This document shows positions 1 to 12,400 of a stretch of 64,000 nt of DNA, one piece after another (the stretch's first letter is position 1; every line of letters begins with the position of its first letter). This DNA comes from Cranoglanis bouderius (Eukaryota > Chordata > Actinopteri > Siluriformes > Cranoglanididae), in contig CM042540.1 in assembly GCA_023630585.1 (NCBI GenBank), positions 12,468,074 through 12,532,073 on the forward strand. The letters are read 5' to 3'. The notes under the pieces were generated by a model. That model was given only the letters and a program-made list of their open reading frames with translations, was not told the origin of the DNA and did no database searches. The translations under genes were made by a program, and so were the position numbers.

Positions 1-675
1 TGCTTTTCTATAGCTTAAAAAGAAATGGTTACACGCACAGAAGGATGTTGTCTAAACGTCTAATCCATTGTTGGATCAGCGCCACTGCTGATACCATGAA
101 CATTCCTCTACCCTTGGGCTACAACACCTGACAGTGCAACCCAAGCCAAGCTGCTTTCACCAAGCACACACACACCTCAGCAACAATGAGCCCCCTTCTC
201 TATGATAGCGTATGATGAATGGAGAGCGGAGAGGCCTTTCTTTCTCCCGGCTTCAGGTAGCAGGGATTCAAGACGAACATGGTTCTGACCGGAGACGTTG
301 TGAGCAAATGAGATGCAGCACCATTCACACAGTCTGACAGGATTCAGTCAGCAGGTATTGTGCTCTGAATTCTCTCATCTTTGCCAGTCAACATGGGTGC
401 GTGCCAAAAGAGTGTGTCATCCATATACACTTATTCACTCTTTCAGAACCTCACTGAGATAGTCACTTTATATCTGACAACATGGGCAAACTTTAAAAGT
501 GGTTGGAGAAACTGAATGTTGTGATTGGAAATGAGTGAAGCCTGCTTCATAACAACAGGAGGGTTTTTTAGCTCACAAATAACTGTTGGGACTCTCTTAA
601 GTTCTTATAATCCCTGATTAATAATGTAGAGCAAATCTTTACTACAATCTAAGTATTATGATCTAAATAAAAATG

Positions 676-767
<92 letters not shown>
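676..767. repeat. (TA)n microsatellite
   Basis: About 46 uninterrupted TA dinucleotides in sostdc1 intron 1. Confidence 0.95.
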
Positions 768-771
<4 letters not shown>

Positions 772-1289
772 TTAGATTAAGCTAATTAATCTAAGTCCTT
801 TCTCATTAATTTTCTTTCTTCCAACGTTCTTTTAATCTAAGCAGCCTAAGAGGTTCACAAACTCTGCCACCAGGGACAAACAAACAAAAAAAAAAACTTT
901 CCTTAGACACTTTTATAATCATTAAAATCTCAGCACAGATTTATTTTATTACTGTTATGTAACTGTTCAGACATTAGATACACAGGCAAATATGAATGAT
1001 TATATTTATTTATTGGAGCCATCCCAACAGTTATACTGCGTCAAAAAATGTGGATTCCAAACCATTTGTATCATATAAACTTCATTTAAATTGAACTTGA
1101 CATTGTTTATATTTGTCTTGCGTAGTTGCTCTTATACGACTCCAGTAACCAGCTGGGCGTATAACTATAATGACTTATACTGTCACTTATCATGATCTCC
1201 ACCTTTGTAAGGTCAATTTGAAGGGGGAAAAAATCACTGACCCACAGGCTATGCAGGAACAGTTTCTTTTCTACTTATGTACCTTAAGG

Positions 1290-1472
1290 CAGTGGTTCTT
1301 AAATTTTTCATAGCCAGGGGCCTCTTTAACTGTAAAATAAATTCCACAGACACCTTCAGTGTACATTTGTTTCTTGAACATTTCTTGAGCTTTCTATTCC
1401 TGAACTTTCCTCTGATAGAAGACATTAGGTCTGAGTTGACTTTGGTGCTTGGACCCATAAATATAATACATT

Positions 1473-1552
<80 letters not shown>

Positions 1553-1644
1553 AATACATATTGCAAAAAAAAGAAATCACGGACCCCCCTTTCTATGCTT
1601 TACGGACCCATGGGGGTCCCTGGCCCCCACTTTGAGAACCACTG
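1290..1644. mobile_element. hAT-type MITE with 8-bp target duplication
   Basis: A 355-bp element with terminal inverted repeats CAGTGGTTCTTAAA and TTTGAGAACCACTG, a hAT (Charlie-like) terminus. It is flanked by CCTTAAGG (1282-1289) and CCCTAAGG (1645-1652), an 8-bp target duplication with one mismatch. The interior contains a (TA)n run at about 1480-1548. It carries no transposase. It lies only about 45 bp from the sostdc1 exon 1 donor. Frames that look coding here are poly-Ile-Tyr artefacts of the TA run. Confidence 0.85.
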
Positions 1645-1693
1645 CCCTAAGGAGTGCGTTAAGAGCGCATTGATGAGACGCGCGCGCACTCAC

Positions 1694-1901
1694 CGGCTCG
1701 ATCCCGCGCCGCGTTCTCGGACCCCCTGCCTCCACCGCGCGCGCGATTCAGAGCCGCTTCATCCGCGGGCTCTTCTCTGGGATCCTCCGCCATGTGGGGA
1801 TACACAATCTCCGTAGCGTCGTTTTTTATAGCAGCACTGGTCTTCATCAAAAAGCACACCAAAAACAAGAGGTTGCGCGATTCATCCTTGTGCACGCGCA
1901 T
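1694..1901 (-). CDS. sostdc1: sostdc1 coding exon 1 (partial gene; exon 2 off the left edge)
   Basis: First coding exon of a sclerostin-domain-containing 1 (ectodin/Wise) orthologue, a secreted cystine-knot antagonist of BMP and modulator of Wnt signalling. The minus strand reads a hydrophobic signal peptide (NLLFLVCFLMKTSAA) followed by IKNDATEIVYPHM and LNRARGGGR, which align with the N-terminal segment of vertebrate SOSTDC1. The exon holds 69 codons plus one base and ends at a canonical GTGAGT donor (1688-1693). The ATG at 1901 is the first in-frame ATG; the open frame extends upstream without another. The cystine-knot domain is in exon 2, which is not in the window: nothing in 1-1687 encodes it, so that stretch is intron 1. 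Next gene: lrrc72, divergent, as in human 7p21. Confidence 0.88.
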
Positions 1902-2034
1902 GGCTCTAGGAAAAAGGAATTCAGCCGCCCGCTTGGACAAGATACGAATGATGTTGATGATGATGATGATGATGACGATGAGGATGAAGCTGCAGTCTCG
2001 ACTGGAGTTGACCGTTTTCCCGTCATGTCTTGGA

Positions 2035-2043
2035 CTTTATATA
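2035..2043 (-). promoter_or_regulatory. TATA box of sostdc1
   Basis: TATATAAAG on the minus strand, about 134 bp upstream of the sostdc1 ATG, inside a CpG-rich stretch (about 1660-2210). It predicts a start site near 2005-2012 and a 5' UTR of about 105 nt, which would include the (ATC)n tract at 1947-1976. Motif and distance are seen; function is inferred. Confidence 0.6.
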
Positions 2044-2250
2044 CCCGGCGGCTCAGGTGAATAACGGCTCGACGTATTGCGCGCGCGGCCACGCCCACTC
2101 GGATTCCGGCACTCCTCGCTCTGAGGTGAATCCAGGCCACGCCCTAAACCGAAATGCAGAGGACGTCTAAACAAAACGCCACCATGAGATACCTACCGTG
2201 CGCGGTTTTGGACGCGTCTGTAACATCTGGCCTGATGTGACTGGGTTATT

Positions 2251-2258
2251 TGACGTCA
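2251..2258. promoter_or_regulatory. CRE palindrome upstream of sostdc1
   Basis: A perfect TGACGTCA, the CREB/ATF full site, about 210 bp upstream of the TATA box. Being palindromic it could serve sostdc1. No second CRE was noticed close by. Confidence 0.4.
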
Positions 2259-2857
2259 TCGGTAAAAACTAGGTCATGTTTGGGAGCAGCAAATAATGAA
2301 GTAAAATAAAATCACGGCGCATAAACACACTTATCCAGCACATCTGGGGGTTATTCTAGCTTACTCTCCAAGTAGTATTATGGTATTGTAATGAAGTACT
2401 AAACTACTAAACACCAGTGCTTCTCTCTTGGGTGGCACCCTTAAGGGGACCTCTTTTGTATTTTTAGTATGTAATTTTCTCCTGGGAAAGTGGATGTAGT
2501 GCATGGTGCCTTGTAATTACCAGGATCCAGATGTGCAAAGCTGATAGAGAAATATCCCAGAAGACTTTAGCTGTAATTGTAGCCAAAGGTGGTTTTACCT
2601 ACTGACCCAGGACACAGGTTCCTAACTCTGGCCCTGCACATTTTAGTTTCTACCCTTTAATACACATTATTCAACTAATCAGCAAGTTCACTTCCTGAGT
2701 TGTAGTGGGTGTGTTAGAAGAGGGAAAACACTAAAATGTACAGTACTCATGAGGGTGAATATTTGTGCAATTAATTAACCTTTGTGTCACAATTAAAATA
2801 TTTTTGCCTTCTCAAGTGTTAAGCATGTTGTATAAATCAAAAGATAAAATTCCCAAG

Positions 2858-3364
2858 TACACTCTTAAAAATAAAGGACTTCAATTTTTTTTTTTTTTTT
2901 TTTTACAGCACCATAGGTCGTGCAAAGAACCTTCTTATTGTCAAGAACCATTTTTCATAGTATAGGGTTCTTGACTTGAGCTATATGGTTCTTTGGAGAT
3001 TAAAGAAGTTCATTATAAGTTCCTCAGACCAGTTTATTGTCATCCCTTAACAGATTAAAATGAACCCTTTAAGGTTCTCCTGGCATCACTCTTAAGAACC
3101 TTACTTTGGTTCCTCAAAGCACTAACCAATGGGTTTTTTAGAGAACCTATGATAACATGGTTCCTTGTGGCACTGCTGTGAAGAACCATTTCTGGGTTCT
3201 TTAAAGCACCAGTAAATAGATGGTTCTCTAAAGAACTTGAGAGTAAAAGGTTCTTTGTGTAACTTGACCCTTTTAAGTTACACAAAGAACCTTTTAGAAC
3301 CTCCTATGGCATCAGGCTAAAAAACCCTTTTTGGTTCTAATTGGAACCTTTATTTTTAAGTGTA
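2858..3364. mobile_element. MITE rich in GGTTCT/AGAACC with TA-type ends
   Basis: Ends are TACACTCTTAAAAATAAAGG on the left and CCTTTATTTTTAAGTGTA on the right, imperfect inverted repeats that begin and end in TA. The interior is built of repeated AGAACC / GGTTCT words and a perfect hairpin (arms 3245-3265 and 3275-3295). A T-run interrupts the left part. It has no coding capacity. The same words recur in the 54.6-56.0 kb array. Confidence 0.7.
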
Positions 3365-3664
3365 AGTCCATTTTAATTCCAGGTTGTAGCACGGAAAAGT
3401 TCTACGGGGTGAATACTTATGCAAGATATTGTGGATAGGAATGAACTTTAAAGGTTCATTACATTAAACTTTCCAGAGAAAGGATCCATACTAAAGGTAC
3501 AAAAGTAGTCCTAGTGACAAGCAACCACTTTTTTTTGTCTGAAAGAGTAGATCTGTGTGAAGATTGGTTGTTCAAGTTTAATTTGGACAGTAAAAGTTTA
3601 TTCACCATTTAGTTTATTGATACAGTGCATTATTTTTTCCCATTTTTAAAAATTATTATATTGC

Positions 3665-3785
3665 TACTTCATCATCATCAGTAAGTGCTTTATCCTGGTC
3701 AGGGTTGAGGTGGATCTGGAGCCCATCCGGAAACACTGGGCCTGAGGCGGTAATACACCCTGGATGGGATGTCAGTACACAAGTC
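3665..3785 (+). repeat. fragment of a dispersed fish repeat
   Basis: Contains TTTATCCTGGTCAGGG, GGATCTGGAGCCCATCC and AACACTGGGCCTGAGG. The same word series reappears at 63905-64000, so two copies lie in this window. Confidence 0.6.
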
Positions 3786-4149
3786 TATATTAATACTAAG
3801 ACAGGTTAAAAAAAATAATAATTAAGTGGGTGTGCAGGGTAAAACACCATAGAGGATGGATCTTTGCCAACTCTTTAAAATAGACTTTGAACAAATTGCA
3901 CACCTTATTGAAACGTACAGAAGCTCCCCTCAATGTGAACTTTGCCTTTTCAAGCAAAAGAGAATGCAGTAGCTCACCCACCCACTGCCGGTCTGACTTC
4001 CAGTGCAAAAGAACAAGCCTCCTGGCTAAATGCGACCTGAGAGTACGTACATCTCTGTGGATTACTTAAAGAATGTTGGCTTACAACACACCAGGAAGCA
4101 CTATTAAGGGATTAGGAGAAATATGTGCATTATATCGTTCAGGAAAACT

Positions 4150-4265
4150 GTTAACACGGAGCGCCGTAAAGGCACTAACATAGCACATTTACTTTAATCC
4201 AAAGCAACTTACAAGTGTGGCAGCTTTTAAAGGAGCTTACAGTTATACAAGTGCTGCAAGACTCA
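4150..4265. repeat. possible dispersed-repeat fragment
   Basis: Contains TTTAATCCAAAGCAACTTACA, a diverged match to the common fish repeat whose core reads like CCAGAGCGACTTACA. A related piece is at 12845-12950. Confidence 0.35.
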
Positions 4266-5079
4266 AATGATAAAACAGGAAAGCTTCGTTACCTAGTGCA
4301 CTGGTGTGGAAATCCACTGTTTTATAAACATGAAAAATATCTATGTTTTTGTGACGTGATCTGAATCTTCAGTGGATTGAGTTTGCATGGAGAACTGAGA
4401 GAGGCATGAAATTAGCTAGCCTCCAAGAACACCATGAAGCTAAAAGTGATACCTTAAGTGATTCCTTAAGAGTGAAGTAAAATTCACTACTAAAATTGTA
4501 TTTTGATACTAAGGCTTGTGTAAAATGCTGTCTGAGTCAATCTAAGTAGTAGATGAATGAATCGGAAAAGGGTGTGCACTGTCCATGAGTCTTTAATCCA
4601 CCTGCCCTTAGTAGAGCACTTTAGAATCCCATTAGGATCTTAGAGCTTTCCAGGTAAAACACAAAGATTTAGGTATATGATGGAACTTGTGTTTAATACT
4701 TTGTTACTGTATATAATTGTCATCATGTGCCTTTTTAACCTTTGACAGCAGGAGTAATTCAACTGTAATAAAACTACAAGTAATACCTTGAAGACTGTAT
4801 TTCAATAACATTCAATAGTATTCAATGCCAAAATCTTTTGAACATTAATCCATGAGCTCATTTAAAATATTATATTAGAAAAGCTAAATAATTAAAAGAT
4901 GCAAGTGAGTAAGAAAACTGTGTGCATTGTCTATGCATTCAAATAAAGCCTTCCAATTCCTTGTCCTATCATTTAAAAGATTTAGGTATTTGTTTAATAT
5001 TTATTCCATATTTAATTGTCATTCTGTGCTCATGCCACTACTAAGCAACTCCAGGTGTTCAAAAACCTCTGACTGGCAC

Positions 5080-5717
5080 CGCATCTGCAATGACGAATAG
5101 GATAACATGGGAGCTCCTAATTTGGTTCATGTCATACCTATAACAGAGTCCAACACATTCTCTTGTAATGCCATATTCAGATCCTTTTCCCAGAGTGACC
5201 ATAAAGACTCAGTAGAAACCGTTTTGCTGATTTTTAATAAGCTTTGAAATGGCTCCCTTTAACAAGACACTTCAAGGGCAAGAAGAGGAATTCAGACATA
5301 CTCTTCAGGTCTGAGCAATATAAAAATCTACTATAAAAGTAACACAAGATATAGGAAAGTTTAAAACTTTCCTGGAGCTCCTCAAAAGTGGCAAACGTTC
5401 CACTGATAAATGCCTGACATCTTAGACGACGGGACAAGGTCTTTCCAGTGTCCAAAGCCTCTGTTACTTAAAGAAGGAGTAAATACGAAATTCAGGGCAA
5501 TGGGAGCTAAAACGGAAAGATGTCTGAGATTAAGATGAAGAAGTAAACTTATTTGAGACCAGATTTTCAATGAATGACTAACAGCTGGACTGTCAGAAAC
5601 TTTCTGCAGGGTAAAAGGGACATGCAAGTGAAAAGAAACAGGCTTAATGGAAGCAGCCTCAGTTTGGATGCTGCTTAGCACACCCTGTGTGTTCCTCTGC
5701 ACACACAGCATGACCAA
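5080..5717 (-). pseudogene. relic of an L1-clade LINE ORF2 C-terminus
   Basis: The minus strand reads FTPSLSNRGFGHWKDL, then after a frame change SGTFATFEELQESFKLS, then LWSLWEKDLNMALQENV. This is the order of blocks found near the C-terminus of L1/Tx1-like ORF2 proteins (P-LSN...FW...L.D...GTF.TF..L...). The frame is broken by shifts and stops, and the catalytic reverse transcriptase and endonuclease parts are absent, so this is a dead 5'-truncated copy. Confidence 0.6.
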
Positions 5718-6929
5718 TCTAATAATCCTATAGTATTAGAAGCCCAACCTTAGGTTTAAAGAAAAAATAAAATCGGCAAGGAGTGTATGTTCAGTGCATT
5801 GTGGCTTCTTTGGCGTTTAGGCACATTCTCATGAAGAACACACTGTGACTGCTTTGCATTTGTTTTGATTTTCCTGAAGGTCAAAATGAGTGAAAAAAAT
5901 AAAACAACACAATGTGTGAGGTCCAGCATGGATTTATTTCCTTGAAGAACATTTTAGAGGGCGACCTTCTCACAAGAACATGTTAAACTCATTTGACAGT
6001 AAGAATGCATCTGAGTCAAATTTAGCTGGATTTTTCAGTATATGATGTATGTTTGTGTGCATGTTTTTCCATTTTTTAATAGTGATTCACTATATACTCT
6101 CTGTATCACAGACAAAAGCACATTAAATTGACAACAGTTGGTTTTGAGAGAATGATAGGACAGAAGAATGTAGAAACATTTGTATTGGGGTACAATCTAT
6201 ATACTGTGTACTGTATATTATCATCTTTGTAAGAGTGCTGGCGATCAACTAGTATTTGAGGGAAATGTGCACCCTCTTGTGGCAATAAAATCTCATTGTG
6301 AATGAATCCCTGAGTACTTCAAAAACAAACTGCAGTAATTTTGAGTAAACTGTAAGTATGTAACTGACTACGAATACATTATTCATAACAAACAGATAAT
6401 GTGTTCTAAACAAATACAGATATGAACAGGAGGTGCGCTCTTTTTTTTTTTTTTTGAAAAACTTGCCAAAAAGGTTCACAGAACAACAAAAAATTATGTG
6501 AGCGGGAGGTTTTTATGTCTGTGTGGGTGCCAGTGAGTCAGTTACCCTGGACATACAGCTTCCATTCATTCATCTTTAGTAACCGCCTGGTCAGGATTAT
6601 TGTGGTTTAAATTCAGCTGCTAGTTTGTTTATATTTTGGAAAACATAGAAACCACTACATTTGTTAGAAAATATCACAGGCAGGTACGAACAGAAATGAT
6701 AGCTGTGTAAGTAGGATTTTAAAATTTTTTAAAAAGTCTTGCGCACATCTGTAGTTGAGAGCAATTATGGACTCGAGTGATGTAGCTGAGGTTGAGGAAC
6801 TGTCAGAGCCAGAATTCACACACCATGCTGACAGTGCTTCTGGGATTTTTTCCGGTGTTTTCCATTGTTTCCTAGGGGACGTAGGCACCCCTCCCCCCAG
6901 GCCACGCCCACTTCAAGTTTAAATAAAAA

Positions 6930-7085
6930 AAAAAACATACAGATACAGATATCTGGAGCACAAACAGATACAGATACAGCCACAGATTCTAATATATTTG
7001 GATATTTGGAGCACAGTACAGATTCAGATACTGATTTAATTACAGATACAGAAACATGTATTTGGAGCCTTGAACAGATACAGTG
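6930..7085. repeat. degenerate CAGATA/GATACA repeat
   Basis: Repeated words ACAGATACAGAT and GGAGCAC...ACAGAT. Units are diverged and of unequal spacing, so no clean period can be given. Confidence 0.5.
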
Positions 7086-7091
7086 GTTTTG

Positions 7092-7465
7092 TCATTTTTG
7101 GTGATCGTTGCAGCCAAAAATGCTTGATTTTTCTGCGGCTTTTTTTTTTTTTCTCCAAAATTTGCGATGTAATTTGTTGAGATTTTCGTGCTTTTTTTGC
7201 TCTTTGAATTGGTGAAATTGTTTTACATGGCTTTTTACAGTGATGTTTGTTGGTAAATGAGACCTTTTAGCTGTACGACGAACGTGAATTGAAGAGGACT
7301 TTGACTGTGATGTCACATGACGCATCTTGGCCCAAATCTGTGGAAAATCTTCAGTAATTCTGAAAAATTGCAAGCTCCTCCGAATGTTGCAGAGTTTGCT
7401 TGATTTTGCGTTAATTTCTGCGATCACAAAATCGTGAAATCCTGGAGGGACTGGATAGCGGCATT
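7092..7465 (-). repeat. probable non-autonomous DNA element fragment
   Basis: The minus strand begins near 7465 with CAGTCCCTCCAGGATTTCACG and continues with GATCGCAGAAATTAACGC, words I associate with dispersed fish repeats. A 111-codon open frame lies inside but resembles no family and contains a poly-Lys/A-run artefact. No second terminus was found. Confidence 0.35.
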
Positions 7466-7740
7466 GTTCTTATTTAGGTCCCACTCTGGGTTTAAAGGTC
7501 CACTTACCCAGCAGAAATCTCAGCCTTAATAGTCAAGTTACTCACTCTAGAATGTCTCATTGTGAACACACTCAACTTTGTTACCATGTGCATGGTGTGT
7601 CTTGGCAACAGTTTGGCGGTGTGAGACATGGAGTCATGCAGCCAGGTAACTTTCGATCTACTTTTAATAGCCTATCCTTTTTTAGTCAAAATGTTTTCAA
7701 AGTTAATTTTCATTTGACATGTCAGATTCATATTTTGCAG

Positions 7741-9386
7741 GAAAACAGTGACCCATTGCACAGCTTAAAAAGTGTCCATGTCAGTGAACTTTATCTTGCA
7801 AGAAGGTAATGCTTCTGTTAGCTTTGTATGTTTTTGAAAACCTTGACAGTATACACTCTTTAAAAAGAAATTTACAATCGAGTATGCTGAAAGCATCATA
7901 AAGACACATAAAGATAAATAGGAATGATTCCAAGTGGAAATGTTAACTAGCCAAACCACCCTTATTTCTAAGGTCATGACTAGGTTAAACATTGAACATC
8001 AGCGGAATATTAGCTTCAGCTTTGTAATATTGTTTTATTCCTCTCGCAGGCAGCTCACAGATGTTCCAGATTTGTCCAGATTCACCCAACAGAGATACAT
8101 CTGGCTTAATAATAACAGGGTGCGGTTCGTGATATTCGTAATAATGTCAATAATTCAGTTGAACTAATAGAATTAGATTCCACACAACACATGTCATGTT
8201 TTTTGTATAATGATACTTTTCCTGAAGGGTTTTCAAATCTAATTTCTATCCTCTCAGATAAGGCACGTTCATGGCCGTGTATTTCACTGCTGTCTAGCAG
8301 AGCTGTACCTCCAGAACAATGAGATTACCTCAATCACAGGTATTTCTCAAGCACAACATTATACACGTGAATGCCCTGGCTCCCTGCCCAGGGTCCCTGG
8401 TTTGTTCCTGAGCTCAGTAAGGTATCTGTGTTGAATTTTGCATGTTTTTCCCATGTCTGCTTGGGTTTTCTCCAGGTGTTTCAGTTTCCTCCTACTATCC
8501 AAAAACATAGAGCTAGGTGGATTGGCTACACTAAGTCTTAATAAGTTCTCACTAAGTTTTTAATAGCGTTCAGAACAGTGTTACTATGAATGCAGACTTT
8601 AAAACACTGAAAAAGACACTATTAGCATCACATAAATATATATATAAATAAAATTGGTTTGACTTTTCATTCTCACGTTTGACATTTTTTCCTACATTCT
8701 TTTGAATGTCCATGGAATAAATTAAACTATCAGCTGCCATGAGTGAACCTTCTGCCATCATTTACACATTTGAATGGCCATGTAATACGAAGCAATGTGA
8801 TAACATGACATTAAAAATGACCTTATATGGCCATGGGCATTGTTTTGACTCAGGACAGCTGTCATTTGCTGCTACTGTCAATAAACTGTTTGACGCCATA
8901 CACAACAGCGATTCACCTTCACACGATCGCTGAGAGTAGGAATTTGGCCAATAGTTGCTGCAAACCTTTTATAATCCACCAGTTGGTGTGTGAGAAGGTG
9001 GGAATTACAGAGAGGGGTTAAAGCAATGCAACTATGTGCACACACGATGCAGTATTAGACCATAAGCACATCATAATGAAACTAAAGCCGAGTCCCGGAC
9101 ATTATCTCAAATTTTGAAATCCCGGCCGGACGCTTTTTTAAGGTCCGAAAAAGAGGACGTGTCCGGGAAAAAGAGGACGTATGGTCACCCTAGTGTTAAT
9201 CTTCAATTAGCCAATGATCTGTTAGTAGCAGTGGTCCAGATGTGGAGCCACTTATGATTGACACACTGTGTGTAGAAATAGCTAGGCTAGATTCAGTAAC
9301 TGTACACCTATAAAGTGCAGATGAAATGAACAGTGAGCTTGACTACGTACAAGTGAAATGTACCTAAAGAACTAGCAACTAGTAAA

Positions 9387-9418
<32 letters not shown>

Positions 9419-12400
9419 TACATGTGCACCTAAAGGGGCTCTGAGGCACCTGAGCTGTCTGCGAGTGCTGCAGCTTCACAATAACCACCTGCTTAATCTG
9501 GAGGAAACAGTGGCTGAACTGAGAAACATGCAGAACCTCCAAACACTCAGTGAGTCCCCATACACTTCCCACAACAATGATCAAAGCTACATGTTTCCTA
9601 CGTAACTATTCACAAAGTTATTTTCAAAATGAACTTTTTAGTTAACATTTTGGGGCAGCACAGTGGTGCAGCAGGTATTGGTACTGCCTCACAGCTCCAG
9701 GGCCCCTGGTTCAATCTTGAGGTCAGGTTTCACAATGTTCTCTGTGTGGGTTTAGTCTGGGTTCCCTGGTTTCCTCGCAAGAACATGGCAGTAGGTGGAT
9801 TGCCTATGTTAAATCACATATGTGTAAATGAGTGTGGGAATGTGTGTTGTGGATGGCTCCCTATCCGATAAACAAATAAACATTTTGTATGCAACCACTC
9901 CTAAAATCTACATAAATTAATTGATGAGTAATATTACAATGTTCGCAACATTTCAGATTTGTTCCTGAATCCCTTTACACAAGACCCCCTGTATTGGGAA
10001 TACACGGTCCATCACTTACCATCTGTTCAACTGTTAGACAGAAAAGGTAATTGAGAACTGACTTTTGAGCAGTCCTATACATAAAGCTACACTATATGGC
10101 CAAAAGTATGTGGACACCTGACCCTCACATCCATATGTGGTTCTTCCACAAACTGCTGCAAGCACAGAATTGTATAGGATGTCTTTGTATGCTGTAGCAG
10201 TAAGATTTCGCTTCACTGGAACCAAGAGGCCCAAACCTGTTCCAGCACGACAATGCCCCTGTGCACAAAGCGAGCTCCATGAAGACATGGTGTGCCAAGG
10301 TTTGTGTGGAAGAACTCGAGTGTCCTGCACAGAGCCCTGACCTCAACCCCACCGAACACCTTTGGGATGAACTGGAACGCTGACTGCACTCCAGGCCTTC
10401 TTACCCAACATCTGCCTGACTTCATTAATGCTCTTGAGGCTGCATGAACACAAATCCCCACAGCCACACTCCAAAATCTAGTGGAAAGCCTTCCCAAAAG
10501 AGTAGAGGTTATTATAACTAAATCTGGAATGGGATGTTCAACAAGCACATGGGTGTGGTTGGTCAGGTACCCACATACATCTGGCCATATATATCATGTT
10601 TAGGAATTGTTTTAATAACTATTTAACCATCTGGTGCATGAATGATGTAATTCATTGATAGAGGTGAGACAGGAGGAGAGGAGACGTGCCTTTAAACTCT
10701 TCAGTCCTGAGAGACAGACAATTCATGACAGACTCGCCTTTGGCAGACGAGCACTGGCAGAAAGGAAAATGACTCAACGCACACAGAGAGGTATTGAAAC
10801 TGTACTGAAACACTACCAAATTAAATAAATAAATAAATACGCATGACTGTGTATGTCTATAGTCAACTCCAGAATTATTGGCACCCTTCATGAAAATTGT
10901 TGCCTGACACAATTGTACCAAGAACACACAAACTACTGTTTTAGTTTAAGTACTGTGCTGAGAATGATCCATCACCCAAATAATATATAATATTAGCACT
11001 ATTATAGTATTCTCCCTCCACTTACAGATGGGGTTTAGGCTGACAAATCAGTAATTATATACAAAGTGCATCTCTACTGTATGTCAGTAATATGGATGAC
11101 TCTGTTTTTTCTTGGTGCCATTTAGCCCTTGTAACTTTTAAAAATTAACCATTTTTAAAATCATTTTTCAATTTTCACTGAATCTATGAAAACATGCATT
11201 TAACCATATAAAAATATGGTAACCAATATCAGGCAATATAAATTTTCTATGCTGCCTTTTACTGTTAAATAAGTAACAGGATTGCACATAGAATTAGCAA
11301 ATATGTCAAATTTGAGTTGAGTAATATCCATGCTAATGGCATGAAGACATTAAGGGCATTCTATTGATTTATTTCAAATGAATATTTTTTTTAACTGAAT
11401 AATTTAATTTCAGTCTATAATTTGGTTAACAGGGATGTACACGCAAAGTGACCAGTCAGTAAATATCAGTCATTCATCATTGAAAATAATGAAAAAAGAA
11501 AGACAGACTTTTCTTCTTCCCATGATCCTCAGGAAATTTGGATGACTCTACTTCCTGTTAAACATGTGACTTGTGAAATATTCCAAATATTACATAGGGG
11601 TGAAAATGCTCAGGTAAAAGGTTGAATGATGTAAAATGTACATTTTTAATAACCTATAATGCATGACTCATGGAAAATTAATAGGTTGTTGTGAAGGACA
11701 CTTTACCCGTGTTTAAAATGTCTTTGAGCTTTACTTCATGTACGTAATTATTGATGTAATATCAGTGGGATACAAATGGCACCTCAGTCACTGATTCACC
11801 TTTGACTAAAACAGCATTAGTCCCATAATGCTACACTGTCCTGAGACTTATACTGTATACATGACTGTAAATACGTTTGGTTCAAATGTTTATTATATTG
11901 AAAAATACAGGTTGTATCTGCCTCAGAGCAAGTTGCAATATTACAGACATGAACACTGACATGACTACAATCATATTTTACTTTATACTGTACGGTCATC
12001 TGTAACTGATGTAATGTTCATGTATCCTTTCCTGATGCACTTAACTCATTTGCCATTTATTCCAGGTCAGTGGAGCTCCAAAACAAAGCGCACAAAGTAA
12101 GTAAATCTATAGCAGACATAAAAGGGAGGTCTTATTAGAGGGAGTCTCCACCCTGAAACACAATATGAAATATTTGAATATTTTTATAGGAAAATATTTG
12201 TGATGATTGATTCTGGTGCTAATTTGTTGGTTGGCACTGTATTTTCATTATTCCCTGTAGAAGTTAATAGTTGTGTGCCATTCTGATGTCAAAGGAACAT
12301 TGCTAGCACAGTTACAATGGTGAGAAAAATCAACACACTCAAACATAAGGGATAACAGTCAGGTTTCGATGTTGGCTCCTAGAAGCGCAAGAGCTTCTTT

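Larger units (their letters stand above)
1..1687 (-). other. sostdc1 intron 1 (part)
   Basis: Non-coding sequence downstream of the exon 1 donor. It contains a (TA)n run, a hAT-type MITE (separate entries) and otherwise AT-rich unique sequence. No splice-flanked frame resembling the cystine-knot exon was found on the minus strand, so the intron continues off the left edge. Confidence 0.6.
2300..7500. other. intergenic region between sostdc1 and lrrc72
   Basis: About 5.2 kb between two divergent genes. Besides the repeats listed separately (2858-3364, 3665-3785, 4150-4265, 5080-5717, 6930-7465), it is AT-rich unique sequence with no supported exon. Open frames here are short and lack splice context or family similarity. 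Confidence 0.6.

Noticed and set aside
1249..1816. Poly-Ile-Tyr frames on both strands
   Set aside because: Products of the (TA)n core of the hAT MITE.
1792..2064. Plus-strand frame MWGYTISVASFFIAALVFIK with a hydrophobic start
   Set aside because: It is the antisense of sostdc1 exon 1 and its 5' region; the minus strand has the signal peptide, family similarity, donor and TATA box.
7092..7427. 111-codon minus-strand frame
   Set aside because: Lies in a dispersed repeat, no family match, includes a homopolymer-derived Lys run.
7575..7613. RFX X-box near lrrc72 (GTTACC ... GGCAAC)
   Set aside because: The half sites are far too widely spaced for an X-box.
7552..7740. Contiguous upstream extension of the first placed lrrc72 exon to an ATG at 7552
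   Set aside because: The encoded stretch has no similarity to the LRRC72 N-terminus and a credible acceptor ends at 7740. Left open, not annotated as coding.
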